From NCBI GenBank assembly GCA_017994575.1, contig JAGOKN010000007.1:1-54343 (forward strand): a stretch of 54,343 bases of DNA, in the 5' to 3' direction. The stretch is from Nitrosomonas sp. (lineage in GTDB: Bacteria; Pseudomonadota; Gammaproteobacteria; Burkholderiales; Nitrosomonadaceae). Below the pieces are notes generated by a model. It was not told where the DNA came from. It did no database searches and saw only the letters and a program-made list of their open reading frames with translations. Positions 15,931 through 24,994 of the stretch are shown one piece after another. The position numbers and the translations under genes are program-made. Position 1 is the stretch's first letter. The number at the start of each line of letters is the position of its first letter.

Positions 15931-16995
15931 TTAGTTTTTCTGCGACACTTGCGCTTCCGAAAAAGTAGCCATTTCATTGTGCAGCTTGCAGGCCATGCGT
16001 AATAGATTGAGTGCAACAGCCGCACCACTCCCTTCACCCAAGCGCATATTCAAAGCAATGAGTGGCTCGGCATCGAGCGCTTTCAGAACCCTGCCGTGCC
16101 CCAATTCTGCGGATTGATGTGAATAAAAGAACCAATTTTTGCAACCTGGAAAAATATGCTCCGCGGCCAGCGCTGCAACGCTACTGATAAATCCATCGAT
16201 CAGCATCGGCAGCCCTACTTGCGCCCCATGAATATAAGCGCCTGTCAGCGCAGCGATTTCAAACCCGCCCATACGGCGTAGCGCATCCAAAGGGGAATGG
16301 ATATGCGCATGATGCGCGGCCAAAGCCCGTGAAATCACATTAATTTTGTGAGTAATGCCATGACTATCAAGACCAGTGCCGGAGCCTGTCAGCAACATGG
16401 GCGGCTCATTGAGCAGGATACAAGCCAACGCGGTGGCACTGGTGGTGTTGCCAATCCCCATTTCTCCACCAATAAACAATTGTTTGTTATTTTGTTGCGC
16501 CTGCTCAATGACATCAAAACCAGCATTCAGTGCTTGATTCAGTTGATCTTCAGTCATTGCAGGTCCATGGATAAAATTGGCCGTACCAGGTCCCAAGTGA
16601 TAATGCTTCACATCGGTTAATGACCGCGTATCCTGCACTGTTCCCAGATTAATGATTTCCAGGGAAGCACTCAAAGCACGCGCCAACACATTGATTGCGC
16701 CACCGCCACGCGCAAAGTTCCTGATCATCTCGCTGGTTACTGACTGAGGAAATGCTGAGATTCCCTCCACAGCAACGCCATGGTCACCGGCAAATATGGC
16801 GATGTGCACCTGATCAACACAAGGCTGTGCGGTATTTTGCAAAGTAGCCAGTTGGACAGCAATTTCTTCCAGGCGACCGAGCGAACCCGGTGGTTTGGTC
16901 AGTTGTGCTTGACGTGTTTCTGCTATCCGGGTCATTTCCAGATTGGGAGTGGCTAATGGTGCTTCCAGCCAATTCAGCACAATTTTCCGGGTCAC
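15931..16995 (-). CDS. cobT: Nicotinate-nucleotide--dimethylbenzimidazole phosphoribosyltransferase
   Basis: A protein of about 354 residues that makes alpha-ribazole phosphate from dimethylbenzimidazole and nicotinate mononucleotide. Visible hallmarks are KPPGSLGRLEEIA, IFAGDHGV, GGEMGIGNTTSA, and the catalytic Glu in MRLGEGSGAA near the C-terminus. The frame stays open further upstream, but the GTG at 16995 is chosen because it overlaps the cobU stop (GTGTGA) and gives the usual family length. It uses the DMB made by BluB in the same operon. Confidence 0.95.
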   Translation of the reverse strand: MTRKIVLNWLEAPLATPNLEMTRIAETRQAQLTKPPGSLGRLEEIAVQLATLQNTAQPCVDQVHIAIFAGDHGVAVEGISAFPQSVTSEMIRNFARGGGAINVLARALSASLEIINLGTVQDTRSLTDVKHYHLGPGTANFIHGPAMTEDQLNQALNAGFDVIEQAQQNNKQLFIGGEMGIGNTTSATALACILLNEPPMLLTGSGTGLDSHGITHKINVISRALAAHHAHIHSPLDALRRMGGFEIAALTGAYIHGAQVGLPMLIDGFISSVAALAAEHIFPGCKNWFFYSHQSAELGHGRVLKALDAEPLIALNMRLGEGSGAAVALNLLRMACKLHNEMATFSEAQVSQKN

Positions 16996-17522
16996 ACACG
17001 TTCTCCTTTTAGCATTAACGGTAATCCGGCAACGGTTAGAACCACCTGATCGCAATATTGTGCGATTTCCTGATGCAATTTACCGGCCTCATCGCAATAG
17101 CGGCGGCTCAGTTCACCCATCGGAGTGATCCCCATGTTCGTTTCATTGCTGACTAGAATGAGTTTTCCCGTCAGGTGCGGCAATACGTTGAAGAATGCCG
17201 ATCGTTCACTATCAAATCGGGAGGCATCTGCATGCATGAGTAAATTGGTCAGCCATAGCGTCAGGCAATCGACCAATACGCAATGATCGGCTTTTGTATA
17301 TTGATTCAACACCGAAGCCAATGCCAAAGGTTCTTCGATGACTTGCCAATGAACCGGACGGCGCACTCGATGTGCAGCAATACGTTCACGCATTTCTTCG
17401 TCTCCAATGGTTGCCGTGGCAATATAAGTAACCGGAAACTGGCTCTCCGTGGCCAAACGTTCAGCCAGTCGGCTTTTGCCTGAACGAACGCCGCCGAGTA
17501 TCAACGTCTTGGTGTCTAACAT
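16992..17522 (-). CDS. cobU: Adenosylcobinamide kinase / adenosylcobinamide-phosphate guanylyltransferase
   Basis: A 176-residue bifunctional enzyme that phosphorylates adenosylcobinamide and then adds GMP. It shows the P-loop LGGVRSGKS at residues 9-17, a guanylyl-acceptor His region in [23 protein letters not shown], and the [10 protein letters not shown] segment near the C-terminal third. Its start overlaps the cobQ stop by 7 bp, and its stop overlaps cobT. Its substrate comes from CobQ/CbiB or from salvaged cobinamide. Confidence 0.96.
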   Translation of the reverse strand: MLDTKTLILGGVRSGKSRLAERLATESQFPVTYIATATIGDEEMRERIAAHRVRRPVHWQVIEEPLALASVLNQYTKADHCVLVDCLTLWLTNLLMHADASRFDSERSAFFNVLPHLTGKLILVSNETNMGITPMGELSRRYCDEAGKLHQEIAQYCDQVVLTVAGLPLMLKGERV

Positions 17523-19144
17523 GACGTATTGGGTTTTACATTGAGCAATCGATACAACTGTGCGGTATCCAGATACTCATCAACGCAATCCGCTAATCGA
17601 TTGATGGCAGTATCACACGTTGCATGATAATCAGGGGCTGGGGCTTGACCATCCAGCCCTGCCCAAGTAAGTAATTCACTACAAGCTGTGGAAGACTCAA
17701 AAATGCCATGCCAATAAGTACCCAGTATCAATCCATCTTCACTGATTGCACCATCATCATGATCCGCCAGATGAATGGCCGACTGATAGTGCCGGTGATA
17801 GGTGGTGATACCTGCATGGATCTCATAACCAGTCACCGCAGCATCATTAACAGGCCGTTGAAAAACTATCTGCGTTGCCGCTGCGGTGTTAAAAACAGAC
17901 TCAAAATGCTCATTTATTAAGCATAAACTGCGCTTTTTCGCCTGTTTTTGCCTTGCATCGGCTGCCTCGAAAACGTTTTTCAACGGCCTGTTAAAGGAGA
18001 GTGTTCCCTGCGTATTGCGTAGTAGCTTATCCGATTGTAAAGTCGTTTCCATATCAAAAAAAGAAAATCCTTGCGCACTACCGGCAATACCTTCCACGCC
18101 ATGAGGATCATGAATGAATTTTCCCAGCATTTGGAAGCCGCCACAGATGCCCATCAGCTTTCCGCCGTAGCGTAAATGCCGACGGATAGCGGGCTCCCAG
18201 CCCTGCTCACGCAACCAATCCAGATCGGCGTGCACGCTTTTTGAACCAGGCAAAATGATCAAGTCGGCAGGCGGAATGGTTTCTCCGGGTCCAATAAATT
18301 GTAAATTGACCTGCGAGTGTAAGCGCAGTGGATCAAAATCGGTATGGTTGCTGATGCGTGGCAAAGCAGGAACAATCACGCGAAATTTTTTCTGTTCTGA
18401 TGACAAAGACGAAGCCGCTTTCTGGGGCAAAGCATCTTCCGCTTCGAGGTGCAAGCCTTGCAGGTAAGGCAGAACACCCAATACCGGCTTGCCAGTATAG
18501 TGTTCCAGCCAATCCAATCCCGATTGAAGTAATGCCATATCCCCCCGAAAGCGATTGATAACGAAGCCCTGAATACGCGCCTGTTCACTTTCGCTCAATA
18601 ATGCCAGCGTGCCTACCAGATGAGCAAAAACGCCACCACGATCAATATCGGCAATGAGAATGACCGGACAATCGACAGCTTCTGCAAAACCCATATTGGC
18701 AATATCATTGGCACGCAAATTGATTTCAGCCGGTGAACCTGCGCCCTCAACAATAATCGCATCATATTGTTCAGTCAGTCGCGCGTACGATTCAAGCACC
18801 GCTTTGAGTGCGACGGATTTATAATCGTGAAAACCACAGGCATCCATGTTGGCAATAGCATGACCATGAATGATGATTTGCGCATTTTTATCGGTATTGG
18901 GTTTGAGCAGCACTGGATTCATGTCGGTATGTGGCGCCAAACCTGCTGCCCGCGCCTGAACGGCTTGTGCGCGGCCGATTTCTCCGCCATCGACAGTGAC
19001 AACACTGTTAAGCGCCATATTTTGCGGTTTGAAAGGCGCAACACGAACACGTTGGCGTGCCAGCCAACGGCAGAGCGCCGTCACCAGCATGCTTTTGCCT
19101 GCATCCGATGTGGTGCCTTGAATCATCAAGGTTTGAGCATTCAT
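17516..19144 (-). CDS. cobQ: Cobyric acid synthase with an in-frame palindromic-element insertion
   Basis: A 542-residue glutamine amidotransferase that amidates cobyrinic acid a,c-diamide to cobyric acid. The N-terminal synthetase has [24 protein letters not shown] and DIDRGGVFA. The GATase-like domain has the Cys in [11 protein letters not shown] (about residue 340) and the His in YWHGIFES. The ATG at 19144 overlaps the cobD stop by 4 bp and matches the family N-terminus. The protein is about 48 residues longer than expected. Residues about 385-432 ([11 protein letters not shown] through QIVFQRPVN) come entirely from a 144-bp mobile palindrome at 17849-17992. The insertion keeps frame, has no stop, and lies between the Cys and His of the amidotransferase domain, just before the conserved VTGYEIHAG. 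Whether the enzyme tolerates it is unknown. Confidence 0.94.
   Translation of the reverse strand: MNAQTLMIQGTTSDAGKSMLVTALCRWLARQRVRVAPFKPQNMALNSVVTVDGGEIGRAQAVQARAAGLAPHTDMNPVLLKPNTDKNAQIIIHGHAIANMDACGFHDYKSVALKAVLESYARLTEQYDAIIVEGAGSPAEINLRANDIANMGFAEAVDCPVILIADIDRGGVFAHLVGTLALLSESEQARIQGFVINRFRGDMALLQSGLDWLEHYTGKPVLGVLPYLQGLHLEAEDALPQKAASSLSSEQKKFRVIVPALPRISNHTDFDPLRLHSQVNLQFIGPGETIPPADLIILPGSKSVHADLDWLREQGWEPAIRRHLRYGGKLMGICGGFQMLGKFIHDPHGVEGIAGSAQGFSFFDMETTLQSDKLLRNTQGTLSFNRPLKNVFEAADARQKQAKKRSLCLINEHFESVFNTAAATQIVFQRPVNDAAVTGYEIHAGITTYHRHYQSAIHLADHDDGAISEDGLILGTYWHGIFESSTACSELLTWAGLDGQAPAPDYHATCDTAINRLADCVDEYLDTAQLYRLLNVKPNTSC
17849..17992. mobile_element. 144-bp palindromic element (MITE-like) inserted in cobQ
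   Basis: Perfect 18-bp terminal inverted repeats, AACAGGCCGTTGAAAAAC at 17849-17866 and its complement at 17975-17992, extend to 20 bp if the flanking TT and AA are counted. Inner segments also pair (AAAACAG with CTGTTTT), so the whole unit can fold into a long hairpin. 144 bp is exactly 48 codons and the cobQ frame stays open through it. No transposase is encoded. Similar repeats occur widely in Nitrosomonas genomes as far as I recall, which I cannot check here. The target duplication is ambiguous; TA or TTAA is possible. Confidence 0.85.
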
Positions 19145-20199
19145 GGCGCCTGTTCCGCTAAATTGTGAATTTTGCGATTGATTTGCGTTAGTGCCATATC
19201 TAGTCGCTGCCAATCCGATTCATGCGCCGGCAAACCAAAACGCAGGCTGGGCGGCTCATCCAGGTAGCGCACTAAAATACCCTGCGATGCCAGTGCTTCA
19301 TATACCTCAGCAGCATGACGTGAAACGCTCCATTGAAAAAGCCCGCAACCGCCTGCAGGAGCCAATTGATGGCGGGTCAGCAAAGTTTTCAAGCGATTAC
19401 TGGCAATCAAAAGATTTCTTTGTGTTGATTCTTGCCATGCAACATCCTGGAGCGCCTGAACCGCCACCCAACGTGCGGGAGTATTAACAGTCCAAGGCCC
19501 AAGCAAGCGATTTAGTTGATTTAGCAACTGCGATTGTGCGCAAACAAAGCCCACACGCGCCCCCGCCAAGCCAAAGAATTTCCCCAGTGAACGCAATACG
19601 ATAAGGCCAGGCAATGCGGTATAGGATGTAATACTCTGTTCAGGCGTCATATCCATAAAGGCTTCATCGACGATTAGCCAACCATTATGATCAGCGAGTT
19701 GTGCATGCCAGTCGAGTAATTGCTCTGTCGGAAAAACAGTACCTGTTGGGTTATTGGGATGAATAATGATCAGAACATCCGTATGCGGCAAAGCATCATT
19801 TATTTGATTGGGAGCGACTGTCGATACCTGATGATTGGCATGTCGCCATGCATGCGCATGTTCGGCATAACTTGGGTTAAGTATGCAAACACGAGACGAG
19901 TTACGCAATTGAGGGAGAGCCTGGATGGCTGCTTGTGAACCGGCAACAGGCAAGAGCGACGGTGCGCCATAATAATTACATGCGACTTCAATTAATTCAT
20001 CTTCTTCCTCCGGCAATCGCTGCCATATATTTGCAGGAACGGCTGCAACTGGCCAGCCATTCGGATTAATGCCGGTAGAAAGATCAAGCCAACCCTCCAA
20101 CGGAAGCTGGTAGTGTTTGGCTGCCGCCCGTAAACGACCCCCATGGTGCAATTTCTCAGGCTGATATAATGGATGTGGCAAACCATTCTCCTGCACCAA
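19141..20199 (-). CDS. cobD: Threonine-phosphate decarboxylase (PLP-dependent)
   Basis: A 352-residue class I/II aminotransferase-fold enzyme that makes (R)-1-aminopropan-2-ol phosphate, the linker between the corrin ring and nucleotide loop. Hallmarks are [11 protein letters not shown] near the start, [34 protein letters not shown], and the PLP Lys in [14 protein letters not shown]. It starts 44 bp inside cbiB; a TTG just after the cbiB stop is an alternative start. Its stop overlaps cobQ. Neighbouring CbiB uses its product directly. The name cobC is used for this function in the Pseudomonas scheme. Confidence 0.94.
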   Translation of the reverse strand: MVQENGLPHPLYQPEKLHHGGRLRAAAKHYQLPLEGWLDLSTGINPNGWPVAAVPANIWQRLPEEEDELIEVACNYYGAPSLLPVAGSQAAIQALPQLRNSSRVCILNPSYAEHAHAWRHANHQVSTVAPNQINDALPHTDVLIIIHPNNPTGTVFPTEQLLDWHAQLADHNGWLIVDEAFMDMTPEQSITSYTALPGLIVLRSLGKFFGLAGARVGFVCAQSQLLNQLNRLLGPWTVNTPARWVAVQALQDVAWQESTQRNLLIASNRLKTLLTRHQLAPAGGCGLFQWSVSRHAAEVYEALASQGILVRYLDEPPSLRFGLPAHESDWQRLDMALTQINRKIHNLAEQAP

Positions 20200-21070
20200 T
20201 GACGACTAACCAAAGTAGCAATGCGCGTTGTATCAGTCCTAATGCCCGTTCAATATCATTTGCATTGGGAATGTGGCCTTCGCCTAAGGTGGGGCGCTGC
20301 TCGAGTCTGCCGTGATACCAAGCGGCGCCGCCCAATAATACGCCAAGGCTACCCGCACCGGCAGCCATGACGGGCCCAGCATTTGGGCTTTTCCAGGTGA
20401 TGCCTTGTGTTCTCCAGCAAAACAAAGCGCTGGCCATTCGCCCTGTGATGGCGTAACTCAATGCGGTTAATCGTGCGGGTATGAAATTCATGACGTCATC
20501 CAGTCGCGCAGCGGCCCAACCAAAATGACGATAACGATCCGTGCGATAGCCCCACATGGCATCCAGTGTATTCACCAGTCGATAAGTCACTGCACCTGGC
20601 GCTCCGGCAATAATAAACCAGAAAATAGCAGCAAAAATCGCATCATTGCCATTTTCCAATACAGATTCAACCGTGGCCTTGGCTACGCCACTATGATCAA
20701 GCATCATCGTATCTCGGCTGACAAGAAAGCTCACGTGTTGACGGGCTTCGGGCAAATTGTCGGCAACCAGACTGTTATGTACCGTTCGGGCATGAGCAAT
20801 AAGACTATTCCAGCCGATGGCGAGGTACAACAACAAGCCTTCAAATACCGGTGACCAGGGTAGAAAATGGACGATTAATGCAATGAGCAGCATCACTGGC
20901 AACAATAACAACAATACCGCGCTCAAGCCGCGCATCACTGAATCGGCATACAGCCATCGTTCAATTGCTTGTGCAAGATTGCCAAACCCAACCAGTGGAT
21001 GATAACGGCGCGCCTCCCCCAGCCAAGCATCCAGCAAAAGAGCGCACATTACAATCAGCGTGATAGTCAT
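20156..21070 (-). CDS. cbiB: Adenosylcobinamide-phosphate synthase
   Basis: A 304-residue integral membrane protein that attaches the aminopropanol (phosphate) arm to cobyric acid. It shows the family start ALLLDAWLGEARRYHPLVGFG, LVSRDTMMLDHSGVAKATVES, NDAIFAAIFWFIIAGAPGAVTYRLVNTLDAMWGYR and the conserved WKSPNAGPVMAAGAGSLG. It lies 16 bp downstream of bluB and overlaps cobD. The same function is called CobD in the Pseudomonas naming scheme. Confidence 0.96.
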   Translation of the reverse strand: MTITLIVMCALLLDAWLGEARRYHPLVGFGNLAQAIERWLYADSVMRGLSAVLLLLLPVMLLIALIVHFLPWSPVFEGLLLYLAIGWNSLIAHARTVHNSLVADNLPEARQHVSFLVSRDTMMLDHSGVAKATVESVLENGNDAIFAAIFWFIIAGAPGAVTYRLVNTLDAMWGYRTDRYRHFGWAAARLDDVMNFIPARLTALSYAITGRMASALFCWRTQGITWKSPNAGPVMAAGAGSLGVLLGGAAWYHGRLEQRPTLGEGHIPNANDIERALGLIQRALLLWLVVIGAGEWFATSIISA

Positions 21071-21086
21071 GCGATTAAATCAGCAT

Positions 21087-21749
21087 TCATTCCGGCATCT
21101 CTGCATTATTCCAGGTATTGTGGAACACAAATTCCTGCAATGGCCGCTCTTCTGTCCAGTTTTCTTTGACTAGCATCGGTATCGGGTAAAATGCATCCAC
21201 ATGACCCAGACACAGAATCGCCACGGGCTTACTACCGACAGGCATCATCAATAAACGGGCAAGTGCTTCAGGTTCAAATAATGACACCCACCCCATCCCC
21301 AGTCCTTCAGCGCGTGCTGCCAGCCACAGATTCTGAATCGCACAGGCAACCGAGGCCAAATCCATTTCCGGCAGCGTGCGGCGACCGAAAATATGTTTTT
21401 CGCGCTCATTGATAAGCGCTGCCACGAATAATTCACCGCAAGTGCGAATTCCTTCCACTTTCAAACGCATGAATTTCTCACCTCGTTGGCCCAATGCGAC
21501 CGCGGTACGTGCGCGTTCCTCGTCTACCAAGGCTGCAATGGCCGATCGCAGTTTAGAATCTGTTATGCGTATAAACCGCCAGGGTTGCATTAAACCTACA
21601 CTGGGCGCTTGGTGTGCTGCTGCCAGTAAGCGTTTGAGCATGACTGGATCAACTGGGTCAGGGCGGAAGTGGCGCATATCACGGCGTTTTGCAATGACCC
21701 GATAAATTGCCGCGCGTTCCGATTCACTAAAACGATGATCATTGCTCAT
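21087..21749 (-). CDS. bluB: 5,6-dimethylbenzimidazole synthase
   Basis: A 220-residue protein of the flavin-destroying BluB group within the nitroreductase fold. It cannibalises reduced FMN with oxygen to make the lower ligand of B12. Visible features are KRRDMRHFRPDPVDP, the FMN-contact region AAHQAPSVGLMQPWRFI, and a C-terminal GWVSLFEPEALARLLMMP with LCLGHVDAFYP. It sits between the transporter gene btuM and cbiB. Its presence means the cell can complete B12 with DMB aerobically, without taking DMB from outside. Confidence 0.95.
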   Translation of the reverse strand: MSNDHRFSESERAAIYRVIAKRRDMRHFRPDPVDPVMLKRLLAAAHQAPSVGLMQPWRFIRITDSKLRSAIAALVDEERARTAVALGQRGEKFMRLKVEGIRTCGELFVAALINEREKHIFGRRTLPEMDLASVACAIQNLWLAARAEGLGMGWVSLFEPEALARLLMMPVGSKPVAILCLGHVDAFYPIPMLVKENWTEERPLQEFVFHNTWNNAEMPE

Positions 21750-21819
21750 GGCAAGAACAATCCTGCGGCCACAGCCGGATTGGATGGAAAATATACGCCC
21801 TAAAAAACCAGCCCTATGG

Positions 21820-22401
21820 TTATCCTGCCGTGGTGCTACGTGAATTGAATTGCTGAATAATCAATGTAAATAGCGTATGCATCACCACGGCGATGCCCAA
21901 ATAGAAAACGAATGTTTCGATATAAAGCGGAAAGTATTTGATCACTTGTTCGCCAAATTCGCTCAAGGATGTTTCGGCAATACGACCGGAGAAGAAATAA
22001 AACCCGCCGCCAGAGAATAATTCACACAGAATTAAACCTGCCATGACACTGAGAGAAAGCGGCGCTAAGGTATGCCATGTAAATTGGTATCGCTTGGCGT
22101 ACCAGCGGCCAGCCAGCCATAAGGAAGCATAAGCCGGTAGCAGGAACACATAAGCCGGTGTGATACAAAAATCACTGACGCCGCCCCAAGTATAAGCTGC
22201 AAAGTCCAACCACCAGCTCAACGCAAAGAAACCCAGTAATGGCCATGCGGACCGCAAATAGACTCCGGCCAGAAAGAAGATGACCCAGGAAGCATCTGCC
22301 AGGTTATGTATCGAGGCAAAGTGATGGCTGCGGGTGAGAATCATCAATGACACCAGCAACAATCCGATCGTCATTTGACTGCGGGTGGATAAAGTCAACA
22401 T
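21820..22401 (-). CDS. btuM: BtuM-type vitamin B12 membrane transporter
   Basis: About 193 residues with around six hydrophobic helices. I recognise it as BtuM, the solitary ECF-type S component for cobalamin studied in Thiobacillus denitrificans. A Cys near position 80 in that family ligates cobalt and can remove the cyano ligand (family knowledge). Here a Cys falls at about residue 79 in GGVSDFCITPAY, which fits. RSHHFASIHNLADASWVIFFLAG also looks typical. The ATG at 22401 is chosen because AAGGAG lies just before it and because an earlier start would overlap btuB. It follows btuB by 13 bp, so outer- and inner-membrane import are co-expressed under the riboswitch. No BtuCDF genes are present in the window. 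Confidence 0.82.
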   Translation of the reverse strand: MLTLSTRSQMTIGLLLVSLMILTRSHHFASIHNLADASWVIFFLAGVYLRSAWPLLGFFALSWWLDFAAYTWGGVSDFCITPAYVFLLPAYASLWLAGRWYAKRYQFTWHTLAPLSLSVMAGLILCELFSGGGFYFFSGRIAETSLSEFGEQVIKYFPLYIETFVFYLGIAVVMHTLFTLIIQQFNSRSTTAG

Positions 22402-22414
22402 ATTTAACTCCTTG

Positions 22415-24265
22415 TTAAGGTTGATAACGTACCATGGCAAAGAAATTCCGCCCTGGTTGATTGAAGAATGCAGCTGTTTCATAGCGTTCATTAAATAAAT
22501 TCTCAATGCGCCCTTGCAGGCGCCAATGTTTGTTCAAGATATATTCTGCCCGCAGATCAAATTTGACATAGCTATCCAGCTTGCGAGTATTGGCCAGATC
22601 ATCATAACGCTCGCCTTCGACCAAAAGCATAGCACCTAATCGATAGTATTGACCAAATTGACGATCGGCATCGAATCGAAACGATTGTTCAGCGCGTCGT
22701 GGCAGTACATTTCCCCGATTTAATCCGGACGAACGATTCTCGGGATCAAGTAATGTCAGGTTAGTATTCAATTGCCAGCCTTTAATTTGCGCACTCAGCA
22801 TGCCCTCAAATCCGCGAATGCGCGCCTGATCAATGTTGGCAGGGGCAAAAGTATTGGCGTCAAAAGCGATCAATTGGTCGATACGGGTTTCATAAACATT
22901 CAAAGACCAATTGCCCCAATCGGTTTTGCCGCGTGTGCCCAATTCAAAACTGAGTGAATCTTCCGGACGGAGATTGGGATTCCCAAAATTAGGGAAATAA
23001 AGTTCATTAAACGTAGGGGATTTGAAAGCGCTACCGAAGTTAGCGAGCAATCGGATATTATCGGTCAGCGGATAGCCCCAGCCAGCGCCACCCGTCACAT
23101 GACTGCCAAATTGTTGGTTATCGTCGTGACGCAGCGATAATTGAATATCATGTTTGGCAACAGTGGCCTGGTGTTGGCCAAATACACCCCAGTTAGTTCG
23201 GGAGTTGACTGTAAATACGTCTATACTTTTGACATGATCATTCTGGTAATCCGTACCGATTGTTAACAGTTGATTTTTGGCAACGGTGAAGTCATTTAAT
23301 AAAGTCACCGTGTCGCGCTGGGTATTAAACCGGCTTTGGAAAAGAGTGCCCAGGAAATTATCCGAATCATCCCGACTCCGGCCCGCAATCAGATGCATGC
23401 GCCAGAAGTCCAGCGGTGAGTAACGCGCTGTACCACCCAGAACTTGCTGTGCCAAAACAGATTTGTTGACAAAACTGCCATCAAACTCGGTTTTTCCCGC
23501 AGAATGCATGAAATTGGCATCAATTTCCAATCCATTCTGGAATCGATAGCCTGCGCGCAAACTTCCCGCGACATTGCGATAACCATCCCGATCCTGCAGC
23601 GCAGGATCAGATTCACTGACAAAGCAACCGGCATTGCCGGAACCGTTACAGGCATTAAACCCCTTTGTGCCGATCCCGCTGGCGTTCATAGTCAGCCAGC
23701 CTTGAGTGCCCTTTTGCGACAGGCCGGCAGAACCTTCCAGTGTGCCGTAGCTACCACCGCCGAAGGCGAAATTTGGCTTGAGTCCGCTACTATCGCCTTT
23801 ACGCGTAAAAATATGGATTACGCCACCAATGGCCTCAGAACCATATAAACTGGAACGTGGACCGCGCACAATCTCGATGCGATCTATCTGCTCAATAGGA
23901 ATGTTTTCAAACGCCGTCATGCCCGATGTCGCCGAGCCGACCTTGATGTTGTCGATCATCACCAGCACATGATCCGATTCGGTGCCGCGCATGAAAACGG
24001 ATGAGCCCTTGCCTGCTCCACCATTATTGGAAATACTCACTCCAGGCACACCGCGCAACAAATCCTGAATTGAACGCGCCTGCTGGCGTTCAATATCCTT
24101 GCGATCAATGACCGTCACTGAAGCCAGCGCAGCATCAACAGTCTGCATCGTGCGTGTAGCCGTAACAATAACGGGGGGTTCTTGATGATCAGCATTGGCT
24201 GCAAATACGTTCGTGACTGAGCCTAGCCATAGCACAGCCATTGCCGGAAAGCGGCATGTTTGCAT
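22415..24265 (-). CDS. btuB: TonB-dependent vitamin B12 outer-membrane receptor
   Basis: A 616-residue protein beginning with a signal peptide (MQTCRFPAMAVLWLGSVTNV, then AANA) followed by the TonB box PPVIVTATRT. The plug domain shows IQDLLRGVPGVSISNNGG, VFMRGTESDHVLVMIDN, and IEIVRGPRSSLYGSEAIGGVIHI. The barrel ends in a terminal aromatic strand NFFAMVRYQP, after RIENLFNERYETAAF. The ATG at 24265 has AAGGA about nine bases before it and gives a proper signal peptide; the upstream frame extension would run into the riboswitch leader. It is the first gene of the B12 operon and brings corrinoids into the periplasm. Confidence 0.94.
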   Translation of the reverse strand: MQTCRFPAMAVLWLGSVTNVFAANADHQEPPVIVTATRTMQTVDAALASVTVIDRKDIERQQARSIQDLLRGVPGVSISNNGGAGKGSSVFMRGTESDHVLVMIDNIKVGSATSGMTAFENIPIEQIDRIEIVRGPRSSLYGSEAIGGVIHIFTRKGDSSGLKPNFAFGGGSYGTLEGSAGLSQKGTQGWLTMNASGIGTKGFNACNGSGNAGCFVSESDPALQDRDGYRNVAGSLRAGYRFQNGLEIDANFMHSAGKTEFDGSFVNKSVLAQQVLGGTARYSPLDFWRMHLIAGRSRDDSDNFLGTLFQSRFNTQRDTVTLLNDFTVAKNQLLTIGTDYQNDHVKSIDVFTVNSRTNWGVFGQHQATVAKHDIQLSLRHDDNQQFGSHVTGGAGWGYPLTDNIRLLANFGSAFKSPTFNELYFPNFGNPNLRPEDSLSFELGTRGKTDWGNWSLNVYETRIDQLIAFDANTFAPANIDQARIRGFEGMLSAQIKGWQLNTNLTLLDPENRSSGLNRGNVLPRRAEQSFRFDADRQFGQYYRLGAMLLVEGERYDDLANTRKLDSYVKFDLRAEYILNKHWRLQGRIENLFNERYETAAFFNQPGRNFFAMVRYQP

Positions 24266-24342
24266 GTTATGATTCCTTCGTGCACACCCGCACGTTGACA
24301 AATTCAACAAATAACGAATGCAGAAGGGAAAAGAATTGGACA

Positions 24343-24358
24343 AACCAACCGGGTTGGA
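24343..24358 (-). promoter_or_regulatory. Hairpin between riboswitch and btuB start
   Basis: CCAACC and GGTTGG pair around a single base. On the transcript the hairpin follows the riboswitch aptamer and lies about 80 bases before the btuB ATG. T-rich sequence follows. It may be part of the expression platform (terminator or pairing switch); this is inference. Confidence 0.4.
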
Positions 24359-24420
24359 TAGTAACAGCCGGTCAAAATGCCACTGATTGCCCTCCGCAAT
24401 ACCGTAGTAAAATTCACTTC

Positions 24421-24610
24421 GGGCCGGTCTCCGGACTTATGAGTGGGATAAATCCCCAATCTGCGCCTTCCCATGTCAACACACAGTGGCGTGATGCAGA
24501 TGCTTAACTCAATTACCGTTGCGGGGGCAGTGCTGGCATTGCCTGAATTCAATCAAAGCGCACCAGCTTCCCGTTTAACCTCCAAGGAAAATTCCAAGCA
24601 GGCACCTGAA
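24421..24610 (-). promoter_or_regulatory. Cobalamin (adenosylcobalamin) riboswitch
   Basis: The minus strand carries the conserved cobalamin riboswitch elements in order: AGGTGCCTG near 24607, a GGGAAGCTGGTG segment, the B12 box CACTGCCCCCGCAACGGTAA near 24533-24514, GCCACTG, GGGAAGGCGCAG, and a GTCCGGAGACCGGCC hairpin near 24435-24421. It lies about 155 bp upstream of btuB and reads in the same direction. It should switch off the whole btuB-btuM-bluB-cbiB-cobDQUTCS run when B12 is plentiful. Confidence 0.95.
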
Positions 24611-24994
24611 GCAAGTGCGGCGGAAGTTACAGAAATGGTTTCGGGATGTCAAGTGTGAGTGTAAAGAATGTAGAAAACCATTAAACTGTTCTGGCTTGTA
24701 GCCACTCGCGCCATATCCGATGTTTCAGTTGATGGATCGACAACTTATGATAACGTCACGCTTTAACTAAATCATGCTAGCGGCACATTTACAATTCAAG
24801 ATACTACTGTAAACAATACTTTATTTTCAAAAACGCCCATTCAGACAACTATCTTTCCAGTTTTCTTCTCATAAAAAAATGACTGTTGGATATTTCTTCA
24901 GGTCCGGCTAATTCAGGCTATCATCTGTCCAAATTGTTTTGATGATATACAAAAGCCTAAAAATCACATTTTAATCACTTGGAGTTAGCGTCAA
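24611..24994. other. Intergenic region between riboswitch and carbonic anhydrase gene
   Basis: No gene is seen. It must contain the promoter for the riboswitch-led operon (minus strand) and that of the carbonic anhydrase gene (plus strand). A ribosome binding site, TTGGAG, lies 11 bases before the ATG at 24995. The middle is AT-rich without clear repeats. Confidence 0.5.

Noticed and set aside
24690-24780. Possible adhesin-like fragment reading ISDVSVDGSTTYDNVTL
   Set aside because: Only 17 codons, no start and no further homology; too short to support.
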